DNA from: Halobacteriovoraceae bacterium
Lineage (GTDB): Bacteria; Bdellovibrionota; Bacteriovoracia; Bacteriovoracales; Bacteriovoracaceae
Direction of reading: 5' to 3'
Assembly: GCA_002707495.1 (NCBI GenBank)
Contig: PAMZ01000002.1
Location: forward strand, 134,058-198,057
DNA: 64,000 nucleotides
The translations under genes were made by a program, and so were the position numbers. Of the stretch, positions 16,843 to 26,002 are shown in pieces. Numbering within the stretch: the stretch's first letter is position 1; each line of letters starts with the position of its first letter. Under the pieces are notes generated by a model. That model was not told the DNA's origin and did not search any database. It saw only the letters and a program-made list of their open reading frames with translations.

Positions 16843-19800
16843 ATGCTACGAAAGAAAACTCCATTACTTCTGATTACTTTAGCACTGATAGGTTGTGCTA
16901 AAGAAAAGGAGTATGACACTGTTTACAAAGATGTGGATTTAACTAGTAGGGGTTCCATTAAAATCACGAGAATGGAAACTGATAAAGACGGAAATCAAGT
17001 TGAAGTCCCGGTTAAGTACATGTATGTGCCCATGACAGAAGGAACTCCTAGAAAAATAAGACAAGCCTATCCCTTCTTTCAAGGTGATGAAAAATTGGTT
17101 CGCCTTCAGTGGGCAGAAGATGGCTTAGAAGTATTAGAAATTGAGCGAGACTCTCGATTTGCTGATAATGAGTTTAATGATCTTCCGGTTATGACTATTC
17201 CCGTTGAGTATTCTGCGTATAGATGTAAAGAGGATGAATTTGGCGATTGTACTAATGTTGAAGAAGAAAATGATGAACTTGAATGGTTTCAAAAAGAGTT
17301 CTTTGTTCCAGACTTCACAGATGTAAAGATTTCTGAAGTAGGAACTCAAAATTTTTGGAACGTAGGCGAAGATAGCTGTACTTCCGTAAAAAATACAAGA
17401 CTTGTAGATTATGAGATCTCAGATGGTGTTATTAACTTTGAAGTAGAGAAAACTTTTAGTGTTAAAGCAACTTTTAGATGTACGATTCAAAGTTGGATTG
17501 ACGATGATCTATCGGTGAATAGCTTTAAAACAAATTTCCACTATTCATTAGTTGAGCTGGACAAACTTGCAAGTCCAGATTACCAGCCGGTAAATTACCC
17601 CATTCCAGACCACGGAAAACTGGGATTTTTTACGTCTCGAGAAGAGCGATTCTCACCGGATTTTGATTTCCAAAGACCGCAGGAGAGATACTTTCTTAAT
17701 AGATTCAATCCTAATCAGCCTAATGGAGAATTAGTTTACTATTTGACTAAAAATTTTAATAAGCCTGAAAATAAGATACTTCTAGATGCTACTTATGAAG
17801 CAATCGAAGTCATGAACAAAGGCTTAGAAAAGATCAATAATCCTTTTAAAATTGTGGTTAAACAACAAGAAGACGATGCCAAAGAAATTGCCGTCGGAGA
17901 TCTTAGATATAATATGATCGTTCTTCTAGAAGATCCACTATCCAATGGACTTTTAGGTTACGGTCCATCAGTAAAAAATCCACTGACTGGAGAGATTCTC
18001 AAAGCTCACACTAATATGTATGGTGGTATTTTAAGGGCCATTTCAAGAAGAGGATATGATGAAGCAGTTGATATCTCTGAACAAAGATACGAAGATGCTC
18101 AAAATGTGGCACTAGACTCACAATACACAGTGGCTCCCTCTGCCTTGGCAACTCTTCCTACGGCACTTGCAGCAACGCTTGCGACTTCAGAGCAACCAGC
18201 AGCAGCCTCAGAAGCAGAGGCAACTGGTCTCTCAAATATCCAAATCGAGAGGCTCGAGCAGCTTCCTGTTGATGAAGCCGTTCTTGGGAATATGACAGTT
18301 AAGAGACTTGAGCAAATGCTTGATAATCGCATGAAGTCAATGACCCATAATAATAGAATCGCTATTGAAGATCTTCTCAGTAATGGCGATCCAGAAATGT
18401 CTGAATTTGAAAGACAGTTCTTGGAATATGAAAAAGAATTTCATGGAGTCTCTTCAATTCATAAACATAAACCTGAGTTCTTTCCTATCGGAGGGACATC
18501 AAAGGTTATTTTTGAAGAATTGAAGCTAATTCCGGGGATCGTTCACGAAGAGACTGGAGTTCTAAAAAGGTGGGAAATCTTAAATCAATCTCAAAGAAAC
18601 GAGATTGTGAATGTTATTATCAAAAAGGCATGGACGGCAACTCTTATCCATGAAGTTGGTCATAACCTAGGTCTTAGACATAATTTTTCTGGTTCACATG
18701 ATCGTCATAATTTCTTAACCAATGATGATCTTGCTTCTTACGATATTGTATCTGAGCACAGACCTGCGTATTCTTCAATTATGGATTATGCTTTTAGTGA
18801 ATATAATCAGCTTGCATCTTTTGGTAATTATGATCTTGCAGCACTTAGATTTGCTTATAATAGAGAGATCGAAGTTATGGATCAGGCTTCCGCAGCAGAA
18901 CAAGATGCTTGTGAAGCGTCGATTCGTACCAACCCAAGTTCATTACAAATTTGTAAACCAAATGTAAGAGTGATCAAGGTTAACGAGCCTTTAGTGACTC
19001 TTGAGCCGAAATTACAGGCGGCAGGTTTAACGAGAAAATCTTATGAATTTTGTACTGATGAAAATGCAGGCCTTTCATCGTCTTGTAATAGATTTGATGA
19101 AGGAACTAATTTAGTTGAAATAGCTAAATTTAGAACTGAAAACTTTGATCGATTATACAAGTATAGAAACTTTAGAGATGGAAGACTTGATTTTAACACT
19201 CAAAGTCTTGCAGGATATATTTTTAGAGTCAGAAGAGAACTTTCTACTCTGAGAGATATCGTAGAAGATTACGAGTTTTTCGTAGGGATTTTTGGAGAAG
19301 ACTTGATGGCGGCGGGTTGTAGCCCTCAGCAGGTCGCACAATTCCCAGTCTGTGGAATGGTCAATGATCGAAGAGATGCTGTTCAAGTCGTTGGTGATGC
19401 CTTGATTAATATCTTAAAAACTCCGGATCATTTATGCGCTGCAGTTAAGGCAGATGCACCTACAGTTGTTGTCGCCTATAAAAAACTTGCTGAAATTTAT
19501 GACGAAATTAAGTTTAATATTAACTACGTACCAAAGACTTGTTTTGATGCAGCAGTTAAGGAGCAACTTGCAACTGAGGATCTCATTCCTGTCGGTGAAA
19601 CAGGAAAATTCCTTAACGGGTTCAAAGATACTGACCCTAATTTTAGATATGCACAAGATCGTGCGGTATTAGGAACATGGCCGGATAAGGTCATGGCAAT
19701 GAGAGGTCTTTTTAATCGTACTTGGAAAAATAGATCAACAGATACTGAGCACATGGCCTTAGTCGATATCCCAAGTATTCAAGAGAAAACGTTAAATGTT

Positions 19801-20679
19801 CTAGCTCACTACTTACTTGGTAACTCACTTGATAATCCAATCCCTTTTAAAGCTGAGAACGGTGCTACTTTTCAAATTCCATATGTGATTGGAAATGAGT
19901 ATCAAGCTGAACAGTTAGAGGATTTCTTTTGGTGGATCAAGCGTTATTTGAATATGCAAGGTCAGGGGAAATCTAACCTCATCGATATGCTGTTGGCACA
20001 AACCTCAAGAGGAACAGCTTATGGTGAGGACTTTAAAGAGCAAGCCTATCAAATGTCGAACCTAGCTTCAGTTAGAATCTCTGGAAGAATTCCAGAAAGC
20101 CAAAGAGTTGAAGAGTATAGTTATGTTGATATTGGTGATAGAACCTTTTACGCAGGTGAAGCGAATCAAATAGCTAAGTTCATGATTGATGGAATTAATG
20201 CTAAGTCAACTCTAGATAATACCGAAAGAGCGTTGGTAGAAAAAGTTTTTAAACAAAGAACTAACCCAGACGCTCCAGAAGTGTTAAATGAGCAACAAGC
20301 TTCATTGTTCAAACAGCAAAATGGTCTGATTCAACAGTTAATTGAACTTTCTGGACGTGAATTTGAAACAGAAGAGCAAAGACAGCAATTTCTTGAGCAG
20401 ATTAGACCACAGCTTTTGGCCATTGCTGGACCTGAGGATGGAGCAAATATTTTTGAGCTTTTTGTGGCAGGGCCAGAAGCTATGGCACCAGTACTTCAAC
20501 TTAAAATGGTTATTATGAATAATCCAGTTGAAGGCGCTAGTGCTGAAGAACAAGCTCTTTTTGAGCTACCTGTTCAAGTCATGGGAGCTTTTTTACAAGG
20601 CGGGCTATCTGATGAAGTCATGAATTTCTATAGACTACAAATTCAGAAAATGCCACAGCATACCTATAGAGCTATTTAG
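16843..20679 (+). CDS. Large lipoprotein with metzincin-type zinc metalloprotease domain
   Basis: A 1278-residue protein with a lipoprotein signal (LALIGC, lipidated Cys at about residue 18). The catalytic motif HEVGHNLGLRH gives His603, Glu604, His607 and His613, followed by a Met-turn (SIMDY, Met647). This is the HExxHxxGxxH...M arrangement of metzincins and resembles the zinc-dependent proteases seen in large bacterial lipoproteins. Upstream lies a roughly 500-residue beta-rich region. Downstream is a long helical region with several Cys (for example near residues 690-760). It is second in an operon with the barrel protein and has a good ribosome site (AGGGGG). By inference it is a surface protease; the target is unknown. 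Confidence 0.85.
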   Translation: MLRKKTPLLLITLALIGCAKEKEYDTVYKDVDLTSRGSIKITRMETDKDGNQVEVPVKYMYVPMTEGTPRKIRQAYPFFQGDEKLVRLQWAEDGLEVLEIERDSRFADNEFNDLPVMTIPVEYSAYRCKEDEFGDCTNVEEENDELEWFQKEFFVPDFTDVKISEVGTQNFWNVGEDSCTSVKNTRLVDYEISDGVINFEVEKTFSVKATFRCTIQSWIDDDLSVNSFKTNFHYSLVELDKLASPDYQPVNYPIPDHGKLGFFTSREERFSPDFDFQRPQERYFLNRFNPNQPNGELVYYLTKNFNKPENKILLDATYEAIEVMNKGLEKINNPFKIVVKQQEDDAKEIAVGDLRYNMIVLLEDPLSNGLLGYGPSVKNPLTGEILKAHTNMYGGILRAISRRGYDEAVDISEQRYEDAQNVALDSQYTVAPSALATLPTALAATLATSEQPAAASEAEATGLSNIQIERLEQLPVDEAVLGNMTVKRLEQMLDNRMKSMTHNNRIAIEDLLSNGDPEMSEFERQFLEYEKEFHGVSSIHKHKPEFFPIGGTSKVIFEELKLIPGIVHEETGVLKRWEILNQSQRNEIVNVIIKKAWTATLIHEVGHNLGLRHNFSGSHDRHNFLTNDDLASYDIVSEHRPAYSSIMDYAFSEYNQLASFGNYDLAALRFAYNREIEVMDQASAAEQDACEASIRTNPSSLQICKPNVRVIKVNEPLVTLEPKLQAAGLTRKSYEFCTDENAGLSSSCNRFDEGTNLVEIAKFRTENFDRLYKYRNFRDGRLDFNTQSLAGYIFRVRRELSTLRDIVEDYEFFVGIFGEDLMAAGCSPQQVAQFPVCGMVNDRRDAVQVVGDALINILKTPDHLCAAVKADAPTVVVAYKKLAEIYDEIKFNINYVPKTCFDAAVKEQLATEDLIPVGETGKFLNGFKDTDPNFRYAQDRAVLGTWPDKVMAMRGLFNRTWKNRSTDTEHMALVDIPSIQEKTLNVLAHYLLGNSLDNPIPFKAENGATFQIPYVIGNEYQAEQLEDFFWWIKRYLNMQGQGKSNLIDMLLAQTSRGTAYGEDFKEQAYQMSNLASVRISGRIPESQRVEEYSYVDIGDRTFYAGEANQIAKFMIDGINAKSTLDNTERALVEKVFKQRTNPDAPEVLNEQQASLFKQQNGLIQQLIELSGREFETEEQRQQFLEQIRPQLLAIAGPEDGANIFELFVAGPEAMAPVLQLKMVIMNNPVEGASAEEQALFELPVQVMGAFLQGGLSDEVMNFYRLQIQKMPQHTYRAI

Positions 20680-20682
20680 AAT

Positions 20683-20702
20683 ATTTGGACGGAGTTCCAA
20701 AT
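20683..20702 (+). other. Hairpin just after the metzincin stop codon
   Basis: A 7-bp inverted repeat ATTTGGA-N6-TCCAAAT begins 4 nt after the stop codon and is followed by the strong terminator at 20720. It could protect the mRNA 3' end; it has no T tract of its own. Confidence 0.4.
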
Positions 20703-20719
20703 AACCTACACTAAAAAAG

Positions 20720-20745
20720 AGGGCCTGCTTAAGGGCCCTTTTTTT
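20720..20745 (+). terminator. Rho-independent terminator of the barrel/metzincin operon
   Basis: A stem AGGGCC / GGCCCT with an 8-nt loop is followed by seven T. Confidence 0.88.
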
Positions 20746-20771
20746 GTCTTGAACTTGTCTATCACAATGGA

Positions 20772-20800
20772 TTGCTCCAGAACTCTAGGCGGAATATGAT
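20772..20800 (+). promoter_or_regulatory. Sigma70-like promoter giving a leaderless SRPBCC-photolyase mRNA
   Basis: TTGCTC (20772-20777), 17 nt, TATGAT (20795-20800), then 6 nt and ATG 20807. The predicted transcription start coincides with the start codon. No Shine-Dalgarno exists. The same two hexamers recur before glpX. Confidence 0.6.
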
Positions 20801-20806
20801 ACGCTT

Positions 20807-21430
20807 ATGTTATTGATGACCCAGGTAGATCAAATTCCCATTGATCAGATACATGAAAAGCTCAAAGGGGAACTTCTTCAAAACTTAGTCAGAGAAATTG
20901 AAGACTTAGAGTTTCCCTATCAAAATTATTATTATGGTGAGGACAAAAAAACTTTGCCTCCGAAAGACTCCCCAACAAAATATTTTCGTTTTAGACAATA
21001 TCAATTTGTGGCTAAACCAATTGAAGAAGTTTTCAAATTCTTTGCGGAAGCTAAAAATTTAGAAAGAATAACTCCTAGCCAGCTACAATTTAAAATTGAT
21101 TCTCAAAGTACAGAAGAAATTCAGGAGGGGACAAAATTTGTCTACAAACTTAAAATTCATGGAGTTCCTGCAAAGTGGAAGACAAATATAACGAATTGGA
21201 ACCCTCCCTATGAGTTTGTTGATTGGCAGGAAAAAGGACCTTATCGAGTTTGGTATCATAATCATCTCTTTGTAGAGACGGAGTCAGGGACTTTATTGAT
21301 AGATGAAGTTAAATTTGTCCTGCCTCTTAGATGGATTTCGAATATTCTCGTTAGTTGGTTTATCAAGTTAGATGTGAAGAGTATTTTTAAATATCGGTAT
21401 GAGTACATAAGGGATTACTACAAGGCATGA
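20807..21430 (+). CDS. SRPBCC (START-like) ligand-binding protein
   Basis: A 207-residue soluble protein. From about residue 60 it matches the SRPBCC/cyclase-dehydrase pattern (QYQFVAKPIEEVFKFFAEAKNLERITP, then beta strands and a C-terminal helix). Such proteins bind hydrophobic ligands; the ligand is unknown. An N-terminal extension of about 55 acidic residues is additional. It overlaps the photolyase gene by 4 nt, so the two are co-translated. It may serve pigment or lipid handling alongside photorepair, but that is inference. Confidence 0.75.
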   Translation: MLLMTQVDQIPIDQIHEKLKGELLQNLVREIEDLEFPYQNYYYGEDKKTLPPKDSPTKYFRFRQYQFVAKPIEEVFKFFAEAKNLERITPSQLQFKIDSQSTEEIQEGTKFVYKLKIHGVPAKWKTNITNWNPPYEFVDWQEKGPYRVWYHNHLFVETESGTLLIDEVKFVLPLRWISNILVSWFIKLDVKSIFKYRYEYIRDYYKA

Positions 21431-22806
21431 AAGCAATATATTGGATGAGGAGAGATTTAAGGTGGAAAGATAATCGTGCCCTTGCGATGGCCTGTAAAGA
21501 TGCTGATAAGGTCTATCCTGTATTTATTTTTGATGAGAATATTCTGGAGAAGCTACCTCGTGACGATCATAGAGTAAGCTTTATTTTTGAAAGATTAAAA
21601 AAGCTTAAGGAAAAACATCATATTCATATTTTTTTTGGAGACCCAGTAAGTTTGATTCCCAAATTAGCTGATGAAATGAAGGTAGATGCTGTCTATACCA
21701 ATGAGGATTATGAGAGCTATGCTAGAGAGAGAGATGCTAAGATTAAAAAGGAAATTGAGTTAAAAACCTTTCTTGATCATATTATTTTTGCAGGAGATGA
21801 GATTCAGACAGGCTCAGGCACTTCTTATAAAGTCTATACGCCATATAAAAAGAAATGGCTCGAAAATCTAGAGAGAAAACCTGAACGAATTTTTGAGTTC
21901 AAATATAAGCCAGCTAGATTGGCTAAAGTATCAACGAAAACCGAACAAATTAAGTCTTTGGAAGACTTTGGTTTTAAGCCCACAGAAACCATCCCTCTTA
22001 TTGATACCGACGGAGAGAAAGTTTTTAAAAATTATCTGGATAAAGTACATGAGTATAAAGAGACTCGTGATTACCCTGCAAAAGACAATACTTCCAGGCT
22101 AGCCGTGCATTTTAGGTTCGGCACCATCTCGACTAGGGCGGTTTGTCGGAAACTAAAAGAGCTAGAGAAACTGCCGGAGACTTGGCTTTCGCAAATCATT
22201 TGGCGTGATTTCTTTTTCAGTATTTTTCAAAACTTTCCTTATGCTGAACATAGTGAATTTAATAAACAATATACTGACATGCCTTGGAGAGAGGACAAAG
22301 AAGCGCTCAAAGCGTGGAAAGAGGGAAAGACTGGTTTTCCCATTATTGATGCGGGGATGAGAGAATTAAACCAGACGGGTTATATGCATAATAGAGTGAG
22401 AATGATTGTAGCGAGCTTTTTGACTAAAAATCTTTTACTGGACTGGCGACTTGGGGAGAGATATTTTGCTGAGAAACTTTATGATTTTGAGCTAGCTGTC
22501 AATAATGGAAGTTGGCAATGGGCGAGTTCCACAGGTTGTGATGCACAACCTTATTTTCGTGTGTTTAACCCAGAATCCCAAGTAAAAAAATTCGATCCGA
22601 AAGGTGAGTATATCTATAAATGGGTTCCTGAATTGAAAGAAGTTCCGGTAAAATACTTTTCTGCGATGGAAAAATTCACAGAGGAAAAACAAAAAGAGGT
22701 GGGAGTTATTATTGGAAAAGACTATCCCGAGGCCATCGTTGATTTAAAACAAACTAGAGTCCGTGCCATTGCTCATTTCAAGGATTTTTCTGCAAAAAAT
22801 TCCTAA
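21427..22806 (+). CDS. phrB: Deoxyribodipyrimidine photolyase (class I cryptochrome/photolyase family)
   Basis: A 459-residue flavoprotein that repairs UV-induced pyrimidine dimers using light. The N-terminal alpha/beta antenna domain starts with the family-typical WMRRDLRWKDNRAL. The C-terminal FAD domain carries GFPIIDAGMREL, MHNRVRM and NNGSWQWASSTGCDA, which contain the flavin and lesion contacts of CPD photolyases. Length is normal (E. coli PhrB is about 470). It is coupled to the SRPBCC gene upstream. Its stop overlaps the convergent nadD-like gene by 4 nt. Confidence 0.94.
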   Translation: MKAIYWMRRDLRWKDNRALAMACKDADKVYPVFIFDENILEKLPRDDHRVSFIFERLKKLKEKHHIHIFFGDPVSLIPKLADEMKVDAVYTNEDYESYARERDAKIKKEIELKTFLDHIIFAGDEIQTGSGTSYKVYTPYKKKWLENLERKPERIFEFKYKPARLAKVSTKTEQIKSLEDFGFKPTETIPLIDTDGEKVFKNYLDKVHEYKETRDYPAKDNTSRLAVHFRFGTISTRAVCRKLKELEKLPETWLSQIIWRDFFFSIFQNFPYAEHSEFNKQYTDMPWREDKEALKAWKEGKTGFPIIDAGMRELNQTGYMHNRVRMIVASFLTKNLLLDWRLGERYFAEKLYDFELAVNNGSWQWASSTGCDAQPYFRVFNPESQVKKFDPKGEYIYKWVPELKEVPVKYFSAMEKFTEEKQKEVGVIIGKDYPEAIVDLKQTRVRAIAHFKDFSAKNS

Positions 22807-23375
22807 GACTCTTTCTTACGAATTTGAGTCGAGGACAGATGCTCGTAGTCATGATGGCCTAGAAAGCTCATCTTAAGTCTTGGAGCGATTTCCTTCATGA
22901 CTTTTTCTTGCGCCTCTCTAGCTGCGATATTATCTAGCCTCGAAACCACATAAAGACAATCTAGGCTTTGGATTATATTTTCAGCTTCAATCCATTTATC
23001 TAATGACATAAACGAATCAAATCCCATTAAAAGAGATATTTTATTGTGAGGAAATTGGAACTTTACCTGAGAAAGCCAATTATGAGTCGGGTTATGGATG
23101 TTCTCTTTGATGAATCCACCGTAGAGATAAGTATTTTCTGGTCTTATTTCCAGCACTTTTTCTAAATCTTTAAGACTACTAAATCGGTTCTCCTGACTTG
23201 TAACATTTTTAAAAGGATTGTGATCTGGCATGACTATGATAAGTTTATCTGTTGGCATGAGTTTGAGGCAGCTGGTATGACCCGAATGCCAGGGATTAAA
23301 AGAGCCTCCAAAAAAGATCAGCTCTTCGTATCTTGAATCTAGTTTATGATTTTCGATAAATTCACTTATAGTCAT
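22803..23375 (-). CDS. nadD: NadD-like nicotinate-nucleotide adenylyltransferase
   Basis: A 190-residue nucleotidyltransferase. The ATP-binding signature GSFNPWHSGH lies at residues 24-33, and the C-terminal SSTQIR resembles the ISSTxIR motif of NadD, which binds the nucleotide phosphates. NadD makes deamido-NAD from nicotinate mononucleotide. Other members of the family (CoaD, NadM) differ in length and C-terminal motif, so NadD is most likely but not certain. The start lies inside the sfsA stop region (4-nt overlap), so it is translated together with sfsA. Confidence 0.75.
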   Translation of the reverse strand: MTISEFIENHKLDSRYEELIFFGGSFNPWHSGHTSCLKLMPTDKLIIVMPDHNPFKNVTSQENRFSSLKDLEKVLEIRPENTYLYGGFIKENIHNPTHNWLSQVKFQFPHNKISLLMGFDSFMSLDKWIEAENIIQSLDCLYVVSRLDNIAAREAQEKVMKEIAPRLKMSFLGHHDYEHLSSTQIRKKES

Positions 23376-24070
23376 AATTCAAAATCAATTTTTTTGTGGA
23401 TCGAAATTTCGTTTTGACTCAAGTGAGTTTGGTAAGGCAAAATCTCGACTCCAGTTTCATGCGCTTCTTTCAAAAGCTTTGTATATTCAGGGTCTATTTC
23501 AGAGGCCGGACTAAAGAAATCCACATCCGTTCTGTTTATTAAGTATAGCATAACGGCCCTATGTCCTTGTTGTTTGAGCTGAATTAAATCTCTTAAATGC
23601 TTTTGTCCTCTAGTGGAAACTGCGTCTGGAAAAAGCGCTCTCTTATCATCGCCTTTTAGTGTAACATTTTTTACTTCCACATAGGCATCAGGCTTCCCTG
23701 GCTCGGTTAAGTAAAAATCAATCCTTGAATCCAGAACTTTTTTCTCAGGTTTAATCTGGCTATATTCTTTCAGTTCCTCAATTTTTTTTAGCTCTAAAGC
23801 TTCCTTGACAATTTTGTTTGGAAGATTTGTGTTTATACAAATAAGTGAGTCTCCGGTATCAGTTAACTCCCAAGTATAGGGAAGTTTTCGCTTCGGGTCA
23901 TTGCTTTTTGAAATATAAGCATGCCATCCCTCTTTCCAACAGGTCTTCATGCTACCCGTGTTGGGGACATGGGCATGGATGATTTCACCATTTTCAAGTT
24001 CTAGATCACTCAAAAATCTTTTATAGCGTTTGATAATTTTTACTCTAATCAATGGGGATGAAAATTTCAT
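23372..24070 (-). CDS. sfsA: SfsA family protein (sugar fermentation stimulation protein homologue)
   Basis: A 232-residue protein of normal SfsA length with the conserved HVPNTGSM segment near the N terminus. A nuclease-like core carries RIDFYL and YVEVKNVTL, followed by FPDAVSTRGQKHLRDL. The Asp and Glu-x-Lys residues match the PD-(D/E)xK pattern described for this family. It was historically linked to maltose metabolism in E. coli; a nucleic-acid role is more probable. It is the first gene of a two-gene unit with the nadD-like gene and is divergent from the unknown secreted protein at 24152. Confidence 0.92.
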   Translation of the reverse strand: MKFSSPLIRVKIIKRYKRFLSDLELENGEIIHAHVPNTGSMKTCWKEGWHAYISKSNDPKRKLPYTWELTDTGDSLICINTNLPNKIVKEALELKKIEELKEYSQIKPEKKVLDSRIDFYLTEPGKPDAYVEVKNVTLKGDDKRALFPDAVSTRGQKHLRDLIQLKQQGHRAVMLYLINRTDVDFFSPASEIDPEYTKLLKEAHETGVEILPYQTHLSQNEISIHKKIDFEL

Positions 24071-24116
24071 AATAAGATACTAACTCTAAGGCCTAATATA
24101 GGCAATGAATCTAACT

Positions 24117-24145
24117 TTGATCCAACTTCATATATATCTTATAAT
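24117..24145 (+). promoter_or_regulatory. Sigma70-like promoter giving a leaderless mRNA
   Basis: TTGATC (24117-24122), 17 nt, TATAAT (24140-24145), then 6 nt and ATG 24152. The transcription start should be the A of ATG. No ribosome site is visible. Confidence 0.65.
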
Positions 24146-24151
24146 AAGTAA

Positions 24152-25138
24152 ATGATGATGATTAAGTTGATTTGGTTGATATTTGGTATTCTATCTTTTA
24201 GTGCTTTTGTTCATGCTGAGGATTTACAAGGTTTAAAAAGAGAAGTGCTCACAAGGCATATGGGATATATTCACAGTCCTGAGAGTCGAAATAAATTTAC
24301 GACATTTGGAAGTTATCATAAATATCGAACCACACAGCGAGATAAGATTCGAACGAGGCTTAACTCGAGTTTAGAATCTATAAGAAAAACACTGAAGGAT
24401 ATTAAAGAAAAAAGCCTGGTGACTTTAAAAGAATACGATCCTACGTTACCTTTCAAAATGGTGAGGTTTGATCAATATGATGCTCTTGAAAAACAAGATT
24501 ATCCGAGTAATGTTAGAGTCTTTATGCCAAAGTCAGACTCCTTTAGAGATAAGGAGTATCTTTGTTTTTCACTTTATGCCAAACCAGATAAAACTCAATT
24601 CAAATTGATGGTTGATAAAATTAAAGGATTTATCGAAGAGGCTAAGCCACAAGTAACTGAGAATGAAAGAAAATATAAATCGGCAAAGGAACAGGAACTT
24701 TTTGAGGCTCTCAAAGAAAAGACAATAGAATACTATTGGTATGAACCATATTTTGGAATCTATTTGGGTGGAGATTTTTTAATTGATACTGAATACAGTG
24801 CAGATGCGCGAAAAAAAATTAAAACCAAGTTTGATGCAGTCTATGAGTCTTTTAAGACCAGGTACTTTACCACCTCTGAGAATTCTCTACGATCACTTGT
24901 AAAAAATGATATCGTCATCGATATTCAAAATATTATTGAGAAACAAGGTTATCCTACGCATTTGACACCCTTCACCTTGGACAGATCGAAGTTACCTCAG
25001 AATATTTTAAGAATTGATAAAAAAATTAATGAGATTCAATTGATTATTGTTTTTGGTGTGAATGGTTCAAGCATGAACAAAAAAAATGAAGCTATCATTA
25101 TGGATTTTGTAGATAAATCTCAAGGAAATATTCTGTAA
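24152..25138 (+). CDS. Secreted protein of unknown function
   Basis: A 328-residue protein with a signal peptide (about residues 1-22, cleavage after VHA). The mature part is Lys- and Glu-rich and mixed alpha/beta, with an aromatic patch YYWYEPYFGIYLGGDF at about residues 195-210. No domain is recognised. The start is three consecutive ATG codons; the first is chosen because the -10 box lies exactly 6 nt upstream. It stands alone between divergent sfsA and a convergent lipoprotein gene. Confidence 0.6.
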   Translation: MMMIKLIWLIFGILSFSAFVHAEDLQGLKREVLTRHMGYIHSPESRNKFTTFGSYHKYRTTQRDKIRTRLNSSLESIRKTLKDIKEKSLVTLKEYDPTLPFKMVRFDQYDALEKQDYPSNVRVFMPKSDSFRDKEYLCFSLYAKPDKTQFKLMVDKIKGFIEEAKPQVTENERKYKSAKEQELFEALKEKTIEYYWYEPYFGIYLGGDFLIDTEYSADARKKIKTKFDAVYESFKTRYFTTSENSLRSLVKNDIVIDIQNIIEKQGYPTHLTPFTLDRSKLPQNILRIDKKINEIQLIIVFGVNGSSMNKKNEAIIMDFVDKSQGNIL

Positions 25139-25151
25139 ATTTAGTTTGAGC

Positions 25152-25179
25152 AAAAAAAAAGGGCCACCTAAGTGACCCT
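25152..25179 (-). terminator. Rho-independent terminator of the Tyr-rich lipoprotein gene
   Basis: Read on the minus strand, an 8-bp stem (AGGGTCAC / GTGGCCCT, one mismatch) with a 4-nt loop is followed by nine T. On the plus strand the T run is lacking, so it serves the minus-strand gene. Confidence 0.8.
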
Positions 25180-25201
25180 TCCTTAACTATAGTTTAGTTT
25201 T

Positions 25202-25768
25202 TTATAAATTGATACCAGCTGAAGAAAGAGCATTTCCGTGAAGCTCTTTGATTAAAGCTTTTGTATCTTCAGTAGAAATTTCAAAGTTAGCTGCAGCTTC
25301 ATTTACAAGTGCATCTAGAGCTTCATTATTTCCAACCTGAGCAGCACCAACAGCAGTTACGATATCAGAAGGATTAATCCCGTACATTCTTTCAGCAAAG
25401 TCTGCAATATCAGTCTCTGATCTATCTTCAAGAGCTGTGAAGTCTTGAACATTCTTAGCTACTTTCATAGCTTGATCATGACTCATATTAAACTCATCAG
25501 CATAATGAACGGCCATTCTTTCTAATTTAACTTGCTCAATATCTCCAACAACAGAAGCAACGTCTAGCTCAGACTTAACTTTTTCTCCTGCAACATTGTA
25601 GTATTCCCAGTAACAATCATCATAAAGGTAATATCCCCAAGCATCATAAACTGCATAACAGTTGTAATACCAATCTGGTGCGTAGTAATAACCTCCGCCT
25701 CCAGAACATGAAACAAGCGATCCTGTTAGGGTAGCGATTGCCAAAGCATTCATAAGTAGTTTTTTCAT
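25202..25768 (-). CDS. Tyr-rich lipoprotein of unknown function
   Basis: A 188-residue protein with a lipobox (SLVSC, Cys about 21). The next 40 residues are extremely rich in Tyr, Trp and Gly (GGGGYYYAPDWYYNCY and similar, about 23-62). The rest is acidic and helical. A similar Tyr/Gly-rich face occurs in envelope adhesin-like proteins, but no family is assigned. A strong ribosome site (AGGAG) precedes ATG. Two near-identical 16-bp direct repeats in the upstream region suggest a dedicated regulator. Confidence 0.6.
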   Translation of the reverse strand: MKKLLMNALAIATLTGSLVSCSGGGGYYYAPDWYYNCYAVYDAWGYYLYDDCYWEYYNVAGEKVKSELDVASVVGDIEQVKLERMAVHYADEFNMSHDQAMKVAKNVQDFTALEDRSETDIADFAERMYGINPSDIVTAVGAAQVGNNEALDALVNEAAANFEISTEDTKALIKELHGNALSSAGINL

Positions 25769-25823
25769 TAACTTCTCCTATTTTCTTCCTGTGGTGTTGC
25801 TCTCTATTTATTTAACTGAGAGA

Positions 25824-25862
25824 TCATACATTGTCTTACAATTAACTCATACATTTTCTTAC
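25824..25862 (-). promoter_or_regulatory. Two direct repeats upstream of the Tyr-rich lipoprotein gene
   Basis: TCATACATTGTCTTAC (25824-25839) and TCATACATTTTCTTAC (25847-25862) differ at one base and repeat with a 23-bp period. They lie 55-95 bp upstream of the start codon, the usual place for tandem activator or response-regulator sites. Confidence 0.5.
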
Positions 25863-26002
25863 GTAAATTTGGCTTAAAATGGTGCCATTGTGACCACAAA
25901 ATAAACTTCAACTTACTAATTCATGTCTCGTCAACACTTTATAAAAAGCTTTTATCGATTTACAGTCAATCTGTCTAAGCTTGAAAGAGACTTGTGTATT
26001 AT

